A stretch of 64,000 nucleotides of DNA from Mycobacterium basiliense (GTDB lineage Bacteria; Actinomycetota; Actinomycetes; Mycobacteriales; Mycobacteriaceae). The DNA lies in contig NZ_LR130759.1 of NCBI RefSeq assembly GCF_900292015.1, forward strand, positions 496,001 through 560,000. The letters run 5' to 3'. Positions 1 through 8,329 of this stretch are shown piece after piece. The position numbers and the translations under genes are program-made. The number at the start of each line of letters is the position of its first letter. Within the stretch, counting starts at the first letter, position 1. Under the pieces are notes generated by a model, which worked only from the letters and a program-made list of their open reading frames with translations, had not been told where the DNA came from and made no database searches.

Positions 1-34
1 CGCGAGCAGCTCACTTCGGCGGCAACGCAGGCAG

Positions 35-1255
35 CTAGTCAAGCATGAGGCCGTTGAGGAACGCGGTCATCCGGCGCAAATAGTCCAGCTGGCTCACGTG
101 CACGACGTGGCTGCCGGGGAACCAGTGCAGAGCGCAACGGTCCCAATGCTCCCAGAGCGTAACGGCGTGATCCGGCGGTGCCATGCGATCACCGAGACCG
201 GTGATGATCATCCGGCGTTGCACGGGCAGCAGCGGTCGGTAGTTCAGGGGGCCGTGGTAGGCCAGCCCGGCGTTCAATTCTTCGCGACTGATCTTCGAAA
301 GCAGCAGGCCCAGCCTGACGAGTTTGCTGGCCGGGAACCACTGGTCGAACAGGTCCGCGGGGGTGACGACGGGACAGTTGGGGATGACGGCTTCGAGCCG
401 GTTTTCGACAGACGCCACCAGCGCGGAGGTGTAGCCGCCCAGCGATATGCCGGTCAGCGCGATGCGTTGCACTCCGGTGTGCTGCAGGTAGTCCAGAATT
501 GACCGAAAGTCGTGTACGGCCTGGGCCATCGACTCGGCGAACCCACTCAACCCGCTGGAGAAGTAGCCGTACCCGCTGAACGGGGAGAATTTCTCGGCTC
601 GTTTGCCGTGAAACGGCAAGGTGTACAACAGGACGTCGTAGCCGGCTCGGTAATACCACGGCAGCGAAAAAAACAACCCGTTAAGCAGGTATGACGACCC
701 CATGAAGCCGTGGATCACGCACAGCGTGGGGCGTGGCCCGTCATGGTGGCGCCAGTGCTGGGCGCGCACGATGTTGTTGGCCGTCAGTGTGCTCCAACGC
801 TTGCGCATACCGGGGTTGATCGCACGGAAACTGCTGGCGAACGCGATGTTGTCGACGGTACCGTGGGCGATCCACTCGGCGAGCGGGCTGGCAGGGCGCG
901 ACGAGACGTGCGGCAATTCGGTTGGCGCCGGAAACGACTTCGCCGGATCATGTTCGGCGCCGAGTTCGGCATAAAACATCAGATTGCTACGTTCGCTGCC
1001 GGAGTCGACCCGGCAGAGCGCGGTTGCGACGACGGCCGGTGCCACCGTCGTAGAGAGCGCCGATGACACCGCGGTGCGCAGTGCGATATCGCTGACTGCT
1101 GATGCGTCCACGACTATGCGTTGCCGCAACGATAGCGCAGAGCTTGGCGGTAGACCCTCGGTACCGGCGTCGCCGCCGGGCACATCGGGAATCGGGACTG
1201 GTGGATCGATTGGATCGGCTTTCGACGTCCCCGACACCCCCGAAATCTCAGACAT
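35..1255 (-). CDS. alpha/beta hydrolase, Rv0293c type
   Basis: A 406-residue alpha/beta hydrolase. The sequence shows an HGFMG oxyanion-hole motif at residues 182-186, the nucleophile elbow GISLGG with Ser271, an acidic candidate in the GLGDRM stretch (Asp356) and a C-terminal histidine candidate in GSHVVH (His383 or His386), so the triad looks complete. The first 45 or so residues are Pro/Gly-rich and probably disordered. I see no signal peptide, so a cytosolic esterase or lipase-like role is likely; the substrate is unknown. It is divergent from tam, with about 150 bases between the two starts. Length and order match Rv0293c of M. tuberculosis. Confidence 0.85.
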   Translation of the reverse strand: MSEISGVSGTSKADPIDPPVPIPDVPGGDAGTEGLPPSSALSLRQRIVVDASAVSDIALRTAVSSALSTTVAPAVVATALCRVDSGSERSNLMFYAELGAEHDPAKSFPAPTELPHVSSRPASPLAEWIAHGTVDNIAFASSFRAINPGMRKRWSTLTANNIVRAQHWRHHDGPRPTLCVIHGFMGSSYLLNGLFFSLPWYYRAGYDVLLYTLPFHGKRAEKFSPFSGYGYFSSGLSGFAESMAQAVHDFRSILDYLQHTGVQRIALTGISLGGYTSALVASVENRLEAVIPNCPVVTPADLFDQWFPASKLVRLGLLLSKISREELNAGLAYHGPLNYRPLLPVQRRMIITGLGDRMAPPDHAVTLWEHWDRCALHWFPGSHVVHVSQLDYLRRMTAFLNGLMLD

Positions 1256-1406
1256 CCCTTTGATGGTATCCCGGCGATATCACCGAGCGGTGAAGGTTTC
1301 GACAGTATCGTCAATTTTTCGCCCGTCGGGAAGGCGTTCGGAACGTCATGAGTAATAGGTTTGTCCTATGACACCCGACTTGCGCCGGTGTTGAGGGAGG
1401 ACCGAA

Positions 1407-2192
1407 ATGTGGGATCCGGACGTCTACCTGGCCTTTGCTGACGATCGGAGCCGTCCGTTCTACGACTTGATGTCGCGGGTGGGCGCCGATCGGCCGCGCC
1501 GGGTGGTTGATCTCGGTTGCGGACCGGGCAACCTGACCCGACACCTGTCGCGGCGCTGGCCGAGTGCCACCATCGAGGCATGGGACAGCTCACCCCAGAT
1601 GGTGGCCGCCGCCCGCGAACGTGGAATTGACGCCACCACCGGTGACTTGCGGAACTGGACTCCCCAGCCCGACACCGACGTTGTGATCAGCAACGCGGCG
1701 CTGCACTGGGTACCTGAGCACTCCGACCTGCTGGTCCGGTGGGTCGATGAGTTGCCCGCCGGCTCATGGCTCGCGATTCAGGTTCCGGGTAACTTCGAAA
1801 CACCCTCGCACGCCGTTGTACGCGCGCTGGCGCGGCGCGAACCGTACGCAAAGCTGATGCGCGATATACCGTTTCGGGTGGGTGCCGTGGTCCACTCACC
1901 GGCCCATTACGCCAATCTGTTGATGGATGCCGGATGTAAAGTCGATGCCTGGGAGACCACGTATCTGCACCAGCTCAGCGGAGAGCACCCGGTACTGGAA
2001 TGGATCACCGGCACCGCGCTCGTCCCGGTGCGCGAGAGGCTGGATGACGAGCATTGGGACCGGTTCCGCCAGGAACTCATCCCGCTGCTGGAAGACGCCT
2101 ACCCACCCCGCTCCGACGGTACGACGGTCTTCCCGTTCCGGCGGTTGTTCGTCGTCGCGGAGGTCGGTGGGGCCCGCCGCAGCGGTGGGTAG
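1407..2192 (+). CDS. tam: trans-aconitate 2-methyltransferase
   Basis: A 261-residue class I SAM-dependent methyltransferase. Motif I (VVDLGCGPG, residues 33-41) binds S-adenosylmethionine, and the motif NAALHW follows at about residue 95. Tam enzymes methylate trans-aconitate, a spontaneous inhibitory by-product of cis-aconitate. The length equals that of Rv0294 and the left neighbour is the same as in M. tuberculosis. The gene converges with the sulfatase, leaving only two bases between the two stop codons. In M. tuberculosis the sulfotransferase gene stf0 (Rv0295c) lies at exactly this junction and is absent here. Confidence 0.88.
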   Translation: MWDPDVYLAFADDRSRPFYDLMSRVGADRPRRVVDLGCGPGNLTRHLSRRWPSATIEAWDSSPQMVAAARERGIDATTGDLRNWTPQPDTDVVISNAALHWVPEHSDLLVRWVDELPAGSWLAIQVPGNFETPSHAVVRALARREPYAKLMRDIPFRVGAVVHSPAHYANLLMDAGCKVDAWETTYLHQLSGEHPVLEWITGTALVPVRERLDDEHWDRFRQELIPLLEDAYPPRSDGTTVFPFRRLFVVAEVGGARRSGG

Positions 2193-2194
2193 CT

Positions 2195-3586
2195 TTACTG
2201 ATTAGCCGGAGCGGCCGTTTCTGCGACTCCGCGGTCAACGGCGCTCGCCGACCTGCTACTGGGGGGCGTCCGGTGGATGTGCAAATACGTTTCGGTATAG
2301 CGCTCCGCGATGCGGGTACCGGCGAAGTCGGACGGGATCACGTCGCCGGTTCGCTCACGCCAATCATGCAGTTGCACCGCAAGATCCGTAGCGACTGCGG
2401 CCAGTGTCCCGGTTTCGTCGCCGGTCAGCAGATTCGTGCTTTCGGTAGGGTCGGCGCGCAGATCGTATAGCTCTCGTTGGGGGCGCGGCTCCGTGACCAA
2501 CGGTGCCACCGCCAGCCCGGACGGGCTTTCTTCGATATCCCACGGCAGGTCCAGCAGTGGGCGGGGGACGTAGTTCTCGATGTAGCTGTATTCCTTTGTG
2601 CGGACGGCCCGAATCGGGTCGAACGAGTCGTGATAGGTCTTTGTGGTGTACACATGCTCGCGGACCGGTTCGCCGTGCACTTCTGGGGCGATCAGGGCGT
2701 GTGCGTGCGATAGGCCTTCGATATCTGCCGGGATGGCGACGCCCAGCAGGTCCAGCAGGGTCGGCATCAGATCTACGCCGCTGAACAGTTCGTCGTACAC
2801 ACGCGGCGCCACCGATCTGCGGGTGGGCGGACGCACGATCATCGCTATGCCGGTTCCGGCTTCGTAGAGCGTGGATTTCGCGCGTGGGAACGCCGGACCA
2901 TGGTCGGTCACAAACACCACCCAGGTGCTGGCGTCCAATCCGGTTTCGCCGAGCGCGTCCAAGATACGGCCTACGGCCGCATCCGCGCTGGTGATGGCCC
3001 CGTAGAAATCGGCCAAGTCCTGACGTACCTCGGGTGTGTCCGGCAGATAGTCGGGTACCTCGACGGCTGCGCTGTCCGCCGGTTCGTACCGTTCGTGCGG
3101 GTATGGGCGATGGGTCTCGAAGAACCCGGCGGTAAGTAAAAATGGTTGGCCGCCAAGCGCCGGCCCGCTGCTCCGGAGCCAGTCCTGAACTTTGTCAACC
3201 ACATAGTCGCAGTAGGAGTTCGAGACATCGAACTCGTCGAAACCCAGTCGAGCGGGGTAGGACGTTTCGTGCTGCATCCCGAAAAGAGCCGAGTACCAAC
3301 CCTGTTCGCCTAGCACCTGAGGAAGTGTGCGGACCCCGGTGCGGTACTCCCAGCCGTGGTGCGCCAACCCGACCAGGCCATTGCTCTGCGGGTAGCGGCC
3401 GGTGAACAAGGATCCGCGTGACGGCGAGCACAGCGGCGCGGTGGCGTGTGCCCTGGTGAGCAGGATGCCCTCGGCGGCAAGCTGGTCCAGTCGCGGACTC
3501 GCGACGTCACGGTGACCGTACACGCCGAGGTAGCGCCCCAGGTCGTGCCAGTGCACGATCAGTACGTTGTCTTTACCGTCTGTCAT
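2195..3586 (-). CDS. type I sulfatase (formylglycine-dependent)
   Basis: A 463-residue arylsulfatase-family enzyme like Rv0296c. The sulfatase signature CSPSRGSLFTGRYP begins at Cys53, the residue that a formylglycine-generating enzyme would convert to the catalytic formylglycine. Other family features are an N-terminal metal-ligand region (VHWHDLG) and a TDHG metal motif near residue 228. There is no signal peptide, so the enzyme is probably cytosolic; the natural sulfate ester is unknown. The start region is unusual: a 19-base unit containing the ATG is duplicated in tandem just upstream (3569-3606), which creates a short out-of-frame ATG that ends soon after. Confidence 0.87.
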   Translation of the reverse strand: MTDGKDNVLIVHWHDLGRYLGVYGHRDVASPRLDQLAAEGILLTRAHATAPLCSPSRGSLFTGRYPQSNGLVGLAHHGWEYRTGVRTLPQVLGEQGWYSALFGMQHETSYPARLGFDEFDVSNSYCDYVVDKVQDWLRSSGPALGGQPFLLTAGFFETHRPYPHERYEPADSAAVEVPDYLPDTPEVRQDLADFYGAITSADAAVGRILDALGETGLDASTWVVFVTDHGPAFPRAKSTLYEAGTGIAMIVRPPTRRSVAPRVYDELFSGVDLMPTLLDLLGVAIPADIEGLSHAHALIAPEVHGEPVREHVYTTKTYHDSFDPIRAVRTKEYSYIENYVPRPLLDLPWDIEESPSGLAVAPLVTEPRPQRELYDLRADPTESTNLLTGDETGTLAAVATDLAVQLHDWRERTGDVIPSDFAGTRIAERYTETYLHIHRTPPSSRSASAVDRGVAETAAPANQ

Positions 3587-3606
3587 CGTCTTTACCGTCT
3601 ATCATC
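3569..3606. repeat. 19-bp tandem duplication over the sulfatase start
   Basis: Two adjacent 19-base copies (3569-3587 and 3588-3606) differ at one base. The inner copy carries the sulfatase ATG (3586). The outer copy carries a second ATG at 3605 that is out of frame and reads only ten codons before a stop that overlaps the true start region. Confidence 0.9.
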
Positions 3607-3669
3607 GTCCGCTACCTCCAGCATCCTTGCGGCGGCGACGATACCCCGTTGCGCCGATGCTGGCGAAGT

Positions 3670-4320
3670 TCAATTCCGACCCCATCGGTTCTCGGTGACG
3701 AATTCGGGCAGCGGCCGCGCGACCGCCCAACCGTCTAGCTCCAGCGCCGGCCGGTCGGGGAACTCGGGCACCGGTCCCAGGCACAGGATTGCCACCGGTT
3801 CGGCGCCGGCGGGCATGTGCAGCAGATCCGCCAATCGCTGGGGATCGAAGAGGGACACCCAGCCCATGCCGAGACCCTCCGAGCGAGCCGCCAACCACAG
3901 ATTTTGGATGGCGCAGGACACCGATGCCAGATCCATCTGCGGCAGCGTCCGCCGGCCGAAAATGTGCTGGTCGCGGTCATCGCATAGCGCAACCACCATC
4001 AGCTCGGCGCACTCGCGGATGCCCTCGACCTTGAGTGCGAGAAACTCTTCCGCGCGTTCGCCGAGGGCTCGGGCGGTCAGCGCGCGCTCCTCGTCGACCA
4101 AGGCATGGATTGTCTTTCGGAGCAGCTCGTCGGTGATCCGGATGAAGCGCCACGGCTGCATCAGACCGACGCTGGGCGCGGCGTGCGCGGCGTGCAGGAG
4201 GCGTGCCAGCACATCCTCAGGCACTACGCTGCCCGGGATGAAGCGGCGCATGTCACGCCGTTCGGAGATAACGCGATACACCGCCTGTCGCTCGGGTGCG
4301 GCATACGCATGATCGTTCAC
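3670..4320 (-). CDS. BluB-type 5,6-dimethylbenzimidazole synthase / nitroreductase family
   Basis: A 216-residue flavoprotein of the nitroreductase/BluB family, corresponding to Rv0306. BluB uses reduced FMN and oxygen to make 5,6-dimethylbenzimidazole, the lower ligand of cobalamin. Visible family features are the N-terminal ERRDMRRF segment, HAAHAAPSVGLMQPWRF near residues 42-58 and LWLAARSEGLGMGWVS near residue 140. I chose the GTG at 4320 because homology begins just after it; the open frame continues upstream but is not protein-like. Sixty-eight bases separate it from the Rv0307c-type gene on the same strand. A more general nitroreductase role cannot be excluded. Confidence 0.8.
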   Translation of the reverse strand: MNDHAYAAPERQAVYRVISERRDMRRFIPGSVVPEDVLARLLHAAHAAPSVGLMQPWRFIRITDELLRKTIHALVDEERALTARALGERAEEFLALKVEGIRECAELMVVALCDDRDQHIFGRRTLPQMDLASVSCAIQNLWLAARSEGLGMGWVSLFDPQRLADLLHMPAGAEPVAILCLGPVPEFPDRPALELDGWAVARPLPEFVTENRWGRN

Positions 4321-4388
4321 ACGCTCATCGTAGGAAATAGAGCGCCCGGTGCAGGTCCCGTCGGCGACCCTGGTAAGCGACCCCAGGG

Positions 4389-4871
4389 TCACGGGCTGTA
4401 GGTGACGCCGACCGCCCGGAAGACGTATTCGGGCGGCACATCGAAGGCCAGTGAACGCAGCGGCAACCGGGCCAGCACGTCGTCGGGGATGTCGGTCTTG
4501 AAGTGCAGCGAGAGTTCGCCGTGAAATCTCGGGTCCACGTTGGCAACATTGAGATCCAGCTGTAGACCTGTCGCGGAGATTTCGCCCTTTGCGGCGCCGA
4601 CCTGCGGCGCGTCCCAGCGCACGTCGATGGCACGACCGGCCAGCTTGGGCAGCGACGAAAGCGTGCCCAGTACCCGCTGGGTGCTGAACGCCAGCGCACC
4701 GGGATAGCTGGCGATGCTGTGCGAGGCGCGTACACCCGGGATGGCTCCGGTGAACCGCCTGGTGACCGCCACGTACTCCTCGAGGTAGATGAGGCCTTCG
4801 GCGTCGATCTGAGTCCGCAAGTCGGTGGGCAGCTTGCCGATACCGAACAGCCTGCGAATGAACACGGCCAT
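4389..4871 (-). CDS. conserved mycobacterial protein, Rv0307c type
   Basis: A 160-residue protein equal in length to Rv0307c. It has no signal peptide, membrane segment or catalytic motif that I recognise. Alternating hydrophobic stretches suggest a beta-rich single domain. The ATG at 4871 is preferred because the upstream frame is low-complexity. It is divergent from the PAP2 gene, with 56 bases between starts, so the two probably share a promoter region. Function unknown. Confidence 0.75.
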   Translation of the reverse strand: MAVFIRRLFGIGKLPTDLRTQIDAEGLIYLEEYVAVTRRFTGAIPGVRASHSIASYPGALAFSTQRVLGTLSSLPKLAGRAIDVRWDAPQVGAAKGEISATGLQLDLNVANVDPRFHGELSLHFKTDIPDDVLARLPLRSLAFDVPPEYVFRAVGVTYSP

Positions 4872-4927
4872 GACGCCAGTATGGGGGTGTTTCGTCGGTG
4901 CTGCACCGATGCTGGTATCCGTTGAGC

Positions 4928-5596
4928 ATGACCCGTCCACGGACCAACCTGGCACTGCTGCTGGCCCTGGCGGCCATCGTCGTCTACGTCGTGATGTGGG
5001 TGGGGCACCGCCAGGACTGGGGCTGGTTGCACAGCATGGACTGGTGGTCGCTGAACTCTGCCCACGATATTGGGATCAAGCACCCCTTCTGGGTGCATTT
5101 CTGGTTTGTGGTGTCGTTCGTGCTGGGCCCGATCCCCACCAGGGTGGTGGGCATGGCGGTCGTGGTGATTGCGGTCGTGCAGCGCAAGATGCGGATGGCG
5201 CTGTTGGTGTTGTTCTGTGTGCCACTCAACGCGTTGGTGACGCTGGTCGCGAAGAATCTGGCGGCGCGGCCGCGGCCGGTGACCAGGCTGGTCGACGCGT
5301 ATTCCACCTCCTTTCCGTCCGGGCATGCACTCGAGTTAACGGCCAGTGCGCTGGCGCTGCTGACGTTCCTGCTGCCGATGATGAGGGCCCAGTGGATGCG
5401 CGTCTCGGCCGTCGCGGTGGCTGCCCTAAGTGTGGTGATCGTCGGTGCTTCCCGGGTCGCATTGAATGTTCATCACCCGTCCGACGTGATCGCCGGCTGG
5501 GCGTTGGGATACGTGTATTTCTTGTTCTGTCTATGGATATTGCGGCCGGTACCGCTGGGCGTTGACGAACCGGCGCGGGTGGCCAGTCCTGGGTAA
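4928..5596 (+). CDS. PAP2-family membrane phosphatase, Rv0308 type
   Basis: A 222-residue integral membrane protein with several hydrophobic helices and the three phosphatidic-acid-phosphatase type 2 motifs: KNLAARPRP (about residue 112), PSGHALE (about residue 130) and SRVALNVHHPSD (about residue 176). Enzymes of this family remove phosphate from lipid phosphates, including prenyl diphosphates, on the outer face of the membrane. The ATG at 4928 gives the family-typical start directly before the first helix. The substrate cannot be read from sequence; phosphatidate or polyprenyl diphosphate are the usual candidates. Confidence 0.85.
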   Translation: MTRPRTNLALLLALAAIVVYVVMWVGHRQDWGWLHSMDWWSLNSAHDIGIKHPFWVHFWFVVSFVLGPIPTRVVGMAVVVIAVVQRKMRMALLVLFCVPLNALVTLVAKNLAARPRPVTRLVDAYSTSFPSGHALELTASALALLTFLLPMMRAQWMRVSAVAVAALSVVIVGASRVALNVHHPSDVIAGWALGYVYFLFCLWILRPVPLGVDEPARVASPG

Positions 5597-5697
5597 GGCC
5601 TTATTGTGCTGGGGTTTTCGTTGGTCTCGGCGAGGTGATCCAACCGCGACTAAAGCTTTACTTGACCCTGAGCTTTGAGGCCCCCGACGATGAAACA

Positions 5698-6354
5698 GTG
5701 CACCGCCTGGGAGCTGTACTGATTGCCGGACTATGCGTGGCCGGTGCCGCCGTTGGGCTCGCGCCGCTGACCGCTGCCGCGGGCAACGCGTGGTTTGCGA
5801 ACTCGGTTGGCAATGCGACGCAGGTGGTTTCGGTGGTGTCCACCGGTGGCTCCAACGCGAAAATGGACATCTATCAGCGCACCGCGGCGGGTTGGCAACC
5901 GCTTAAGACCGGCATCCCGACGCATGTCGGTTCAGCGGGCATGGCGGCACAGGCCAAGAGCGGCTACCCGGCCACGCCGATGGGCGTCTATAGCCTCGAC
6001 TCGGCCTTCGGCACCGCGCCGAATCCCGGTGGGGGACTGCCGTATACGCAGGTGGGGCCCAACCATTGGTGGAGCGGAGACGACCATAGCGCCACCTTCA
6101 ACAGCATGCAGGTGTGTCAGAAGGCTCAGTGCCCGTTCAACACGTCCGAGAGTGAGAACCTGCAGATCCCACAGTACAAACACTCGGTTGTGATGGGCGT
6201 CAACAAGAACAAGGTGCCTGGAGGTGGCTCCGCGTTCTTCTTTCACACCACTGACGGCGGCCCCACCGCGGGTTGCGTGGCCATAGACGATGCCACCCTG
6301 GTGCAGATCATCCGCTGGCTGCGGCCGGGGGCGGTGATCGCAATAGCCAAATAA
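5698..6354 (+). CDS. secreted YkuD-like (L,D-transpeptidase fold) protein, Rv0309 type
   Basis: A 218-residue exported protein, the same length as Rv0309 when begun at the GTG at 5698. That start puts a signal peptide first (hydrophobic core at residues 4-24, cut likely after AAA). The C-terminal domain carries a YkuD-type active site: His183 in FFFHTTDGG and Cys193 in TAGCVAID. L,D-transpeptidases crosslink peptidoglycan stem peptides. This Rv0309 branch is a divergent member with no lipobox, so activity on peptidoglycan is an inference. The C-terminal SNAK and YPATPMGVYS segments match the catalytic-domain layout. Confidence 0.8.
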   Translation: MHRLGAVLIAGLCVAGAAVGLAPLTAAAGNAWFANSVGNATQVVSVVSTGGSNAKMDIYQRTAAGWQPLKTGIPTHVGSAGMAAQAKSGYPATPMGVYSLDSAFGTAPNPGGGLPYTQVGPNHWWSGDDHSATFNSMQVCQKAQCPFNTSESENLQIPQYKHSVVMGVNKNKVPGGGSAFFFHTTDGGPTAGCVAIDDATLVQIIRWLRPGAVIAIAK

Positions 6355-6361
6355 CCCGCTC

Positions 6362-6838
6362 TCAATCGGCCAGCGCGCGACCGGGTTTCACCGTGAAACC
6401 GAGATTCGCCAACGACATCGTCGCCTCGTAGGTGCGGTCGTAGCCGGTGGCGCTGATCCGCCAACCGTCCGGCGTACGCCGGTATTGGTCGCGGTAGAAC
6501 GCCGCACCGATGAGCATGAAGTCGGCTTCGGCGACGATGACCCGGTCCTGCAGATACCAGCTGCCGGTTGCCGTATCACCGGACACCGCGATTTCCGGAT
6601 GGGTGACCCGATGTTCGGTGATGATGGCCGGCCCCAGCGCTGAGCGCATATAGTCCACCAAATCGGTGCGATTGGTGAAGTGCAGCTCGGCGCCCACCGA
6701 CGCCCCGTAGTCCCCGACGACATCTTCGGTCAGCGTGTCGGCGAAGTCGTCCCAATGCTTGGTGTCCAGCGCCCGTAGGTACCGGTATTTGACCCGTTTG
6801 ATCGCAGCTATGTCGGCGGTGACATCGGTAGGGCTCAT
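6362..6838 (-). CDS. SnoaL-like/NTF2-fold protein, Rv0310c type
   Basis: A 158-residue protein of the SnoaL-like (NTF2) fold, as in Rv0310c. The YRYLRALDTKHWDDFADTL segment near residue 18 is typical of bile-acid-dehydratase-like and ring-hydroxylating-enzyme small-subunit-like NTF2 proteins. A slightly longer start a few codons upstream is possible. It is convergent with the YkuD-like gene (7 bases apart). Substrate and role unknown. Confidence 0.75.
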   Translation of the reverse strand: MSPTDVTADIAAIKRVKYRYLRALDTKHWDDFADTLTEDVVGDYGASVGAELHFTNRTDLVDYMRSALGPAIITEHRVTHPEIAVSGDTATGSWYLQDRVIVAEADFMLIGAAFYRDQYRRTPDGWRISATGYDRTYEATMSLANLGFTVKPGRALAD

Positions 6839-6946
6839 TACGCCATTGCAGCACATCGGGCCGCGTCGTCGGTACGGCGGAACGGCGGGCCGCTGCCGGG
6901 TCGGCCCGGGGCGGCGGTTGGAGTCCGGACTGGCTACCTTTGAGGG

Positions 6947-8176
6947 ATGAGCCAATCCCGGTACGCGGGGTTGTCCCGCGATGAGCTGGCAATCCTGGTA
7001 CCCGAGTTGTTGCTGATCGGCCAGTTGATCGACCGGTCGGGGATGGCCTGGTGTATTCAGGCGTTCGGCCGCGAGGAGATGCTGCAGATCGCCATCGAAG
7101 AGTGGGCGGGCGCCAGTCCGATCTACACCAAGCGCATGCAACAGGCACTCAACTTCGAGGGCGACGACGTGCCCACCATCTTCAAGGGCCTGCAGCTGGA
7201 CATCGGGGCTCCGCCACAGTTCATGGACTTTCGCTATACCCTCCACGATCGCTGGCACGGCGAATTCCATCTGGACCACTGTGGCGCGCTGCTCGACGTC
7301 GAACCGATGGGTGACGAATACGTCTTCGGCATGTGCCACACCATCGAAGACCCGACGTTTGACGCCACCGCCATCGCCACCAACCCGCGTGCTCAGGTGC
7401 GTCCCATTCATCGCCCACCCCGCACCCCGGCGGACCGGCATCCACACTGCGCATGGACGGTCATCATCGACGAGTCATATCCCGAGGCACAAGGCATCCC
7501 GGCGCTGGACATGGTCCGTAAAACCAAGGCCGCTACTTGGCAATTAGGTGCAATTGATCGCATTGAGAACGGTCTGGCGGACTACTCGGGCCCACTGCTT
7601 TCCGACCTGGACTTCACGGCCTTCTCGCACTCTGCGCTGGTGCGGATGGCCGACGAGGTGTGCCTGCAGATGCACCTGCTCAATCTGTCGTTCGGCATCG
7701 CGGTGCGTCAGCGTGCCGGTGCAGACGCAGAGCTGGCGCAGTCCGTGGGCACCCGCCAGTTGATCGGCGTGGCCGGATTGGCCGCCGAACGCATTCATCG
7801 GGCACTGGCGCTCCCCGGCGGGGCCGCCGGGGTACTGCGGGTATTCGAACTGCATCCGCTGTTTAATCCCGCCGGTTACGTTGCGGCCGAGACGGTTGCA
7901 GACCAGCTGCTGGTACACCGCTCGCCGGCGCACGAGGACGGGGCATGGATTTCGCTGTGCACACCCGAGTCGGTGCAGCCATTACAGGCGATTGCCACCG
8001 CCATCGATCCGCACGTTCAGGTTCGGGTAACGGGGACCGACACCGACTGGACAGCGCAACTGCTGGCCACCGAAAACCCGGCCGACGAGCTGCCGGAGGT
8101 GTTGGTAGCCAAGGTAAGTCATGGGTCTGAGTTCCAGTTCGAGCCGAGACGTTCGCTACCGCTCACGGTGGTCTGA
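6947..8176 (+). CDS. conserved protein, Rv0311 type
   Basis: A 409-residue protein with the same length as Rv0311. It lacks a signal peptide or membrane segment. The central region is rich in His and Cys (DHCGALLDVEPM near residue 113, MCHTIEDPTF near residue 130, HPHCAW near residue 165), which could form a metal or cofactor site. No fold is recognisable by eye. It precedes the Hsp70-like gene in the same direction, as in M. tuberculosis. Function unknown. Confidence 0.78.
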   Translation: MSQSRYAGLSRDELAILVPELLLIGQLIDRSGMAWCIQAFGREEMLQIAIEEWAGASPIYTKRMQQALNFEGDDVPTIFKGLQLDIGAPPQFMDFRYTLHDRWHGEFHLDHCGALLDVEPMGDEYVFGMCHTIEDPTFDATAIATNPRAQVRPIHRPPRTPADRHPHCAWTVIIDESYPEAQGIPALDMVRKTKAATWQLGAIDRIENGLADYSGPLLSDLDFTAFSHSALVRMADEVCLQMHLLNLSFGIAVRQRAGADAELAQSVGTRQLIGVAGLAAERIHRALALPGGAAGVLRVFELHPLFNPAGYVAAETVADQLLVHRSPAHEDGAWISLCTPESVQPLQAIATAIDPHVQVRVTGTDTDWTAQLLATENPADELPEVLVAKVSHGSEFQFEPRRSLPLTVV

Positions 8177-8329
8177 ACCGGCGCCGGCTGTCAAGTCGGC
8201 GACGATACCTTTTTGGTGACGACACGGCTTCGACCGCATACCAATGAGGTTGGGAACGAGCTACATAGGGTTGGCCCGCCGCTATGGTTAACGCTGGCCA
8301 TCGACCCAATCGGCGAAAGTATCTGTTCT

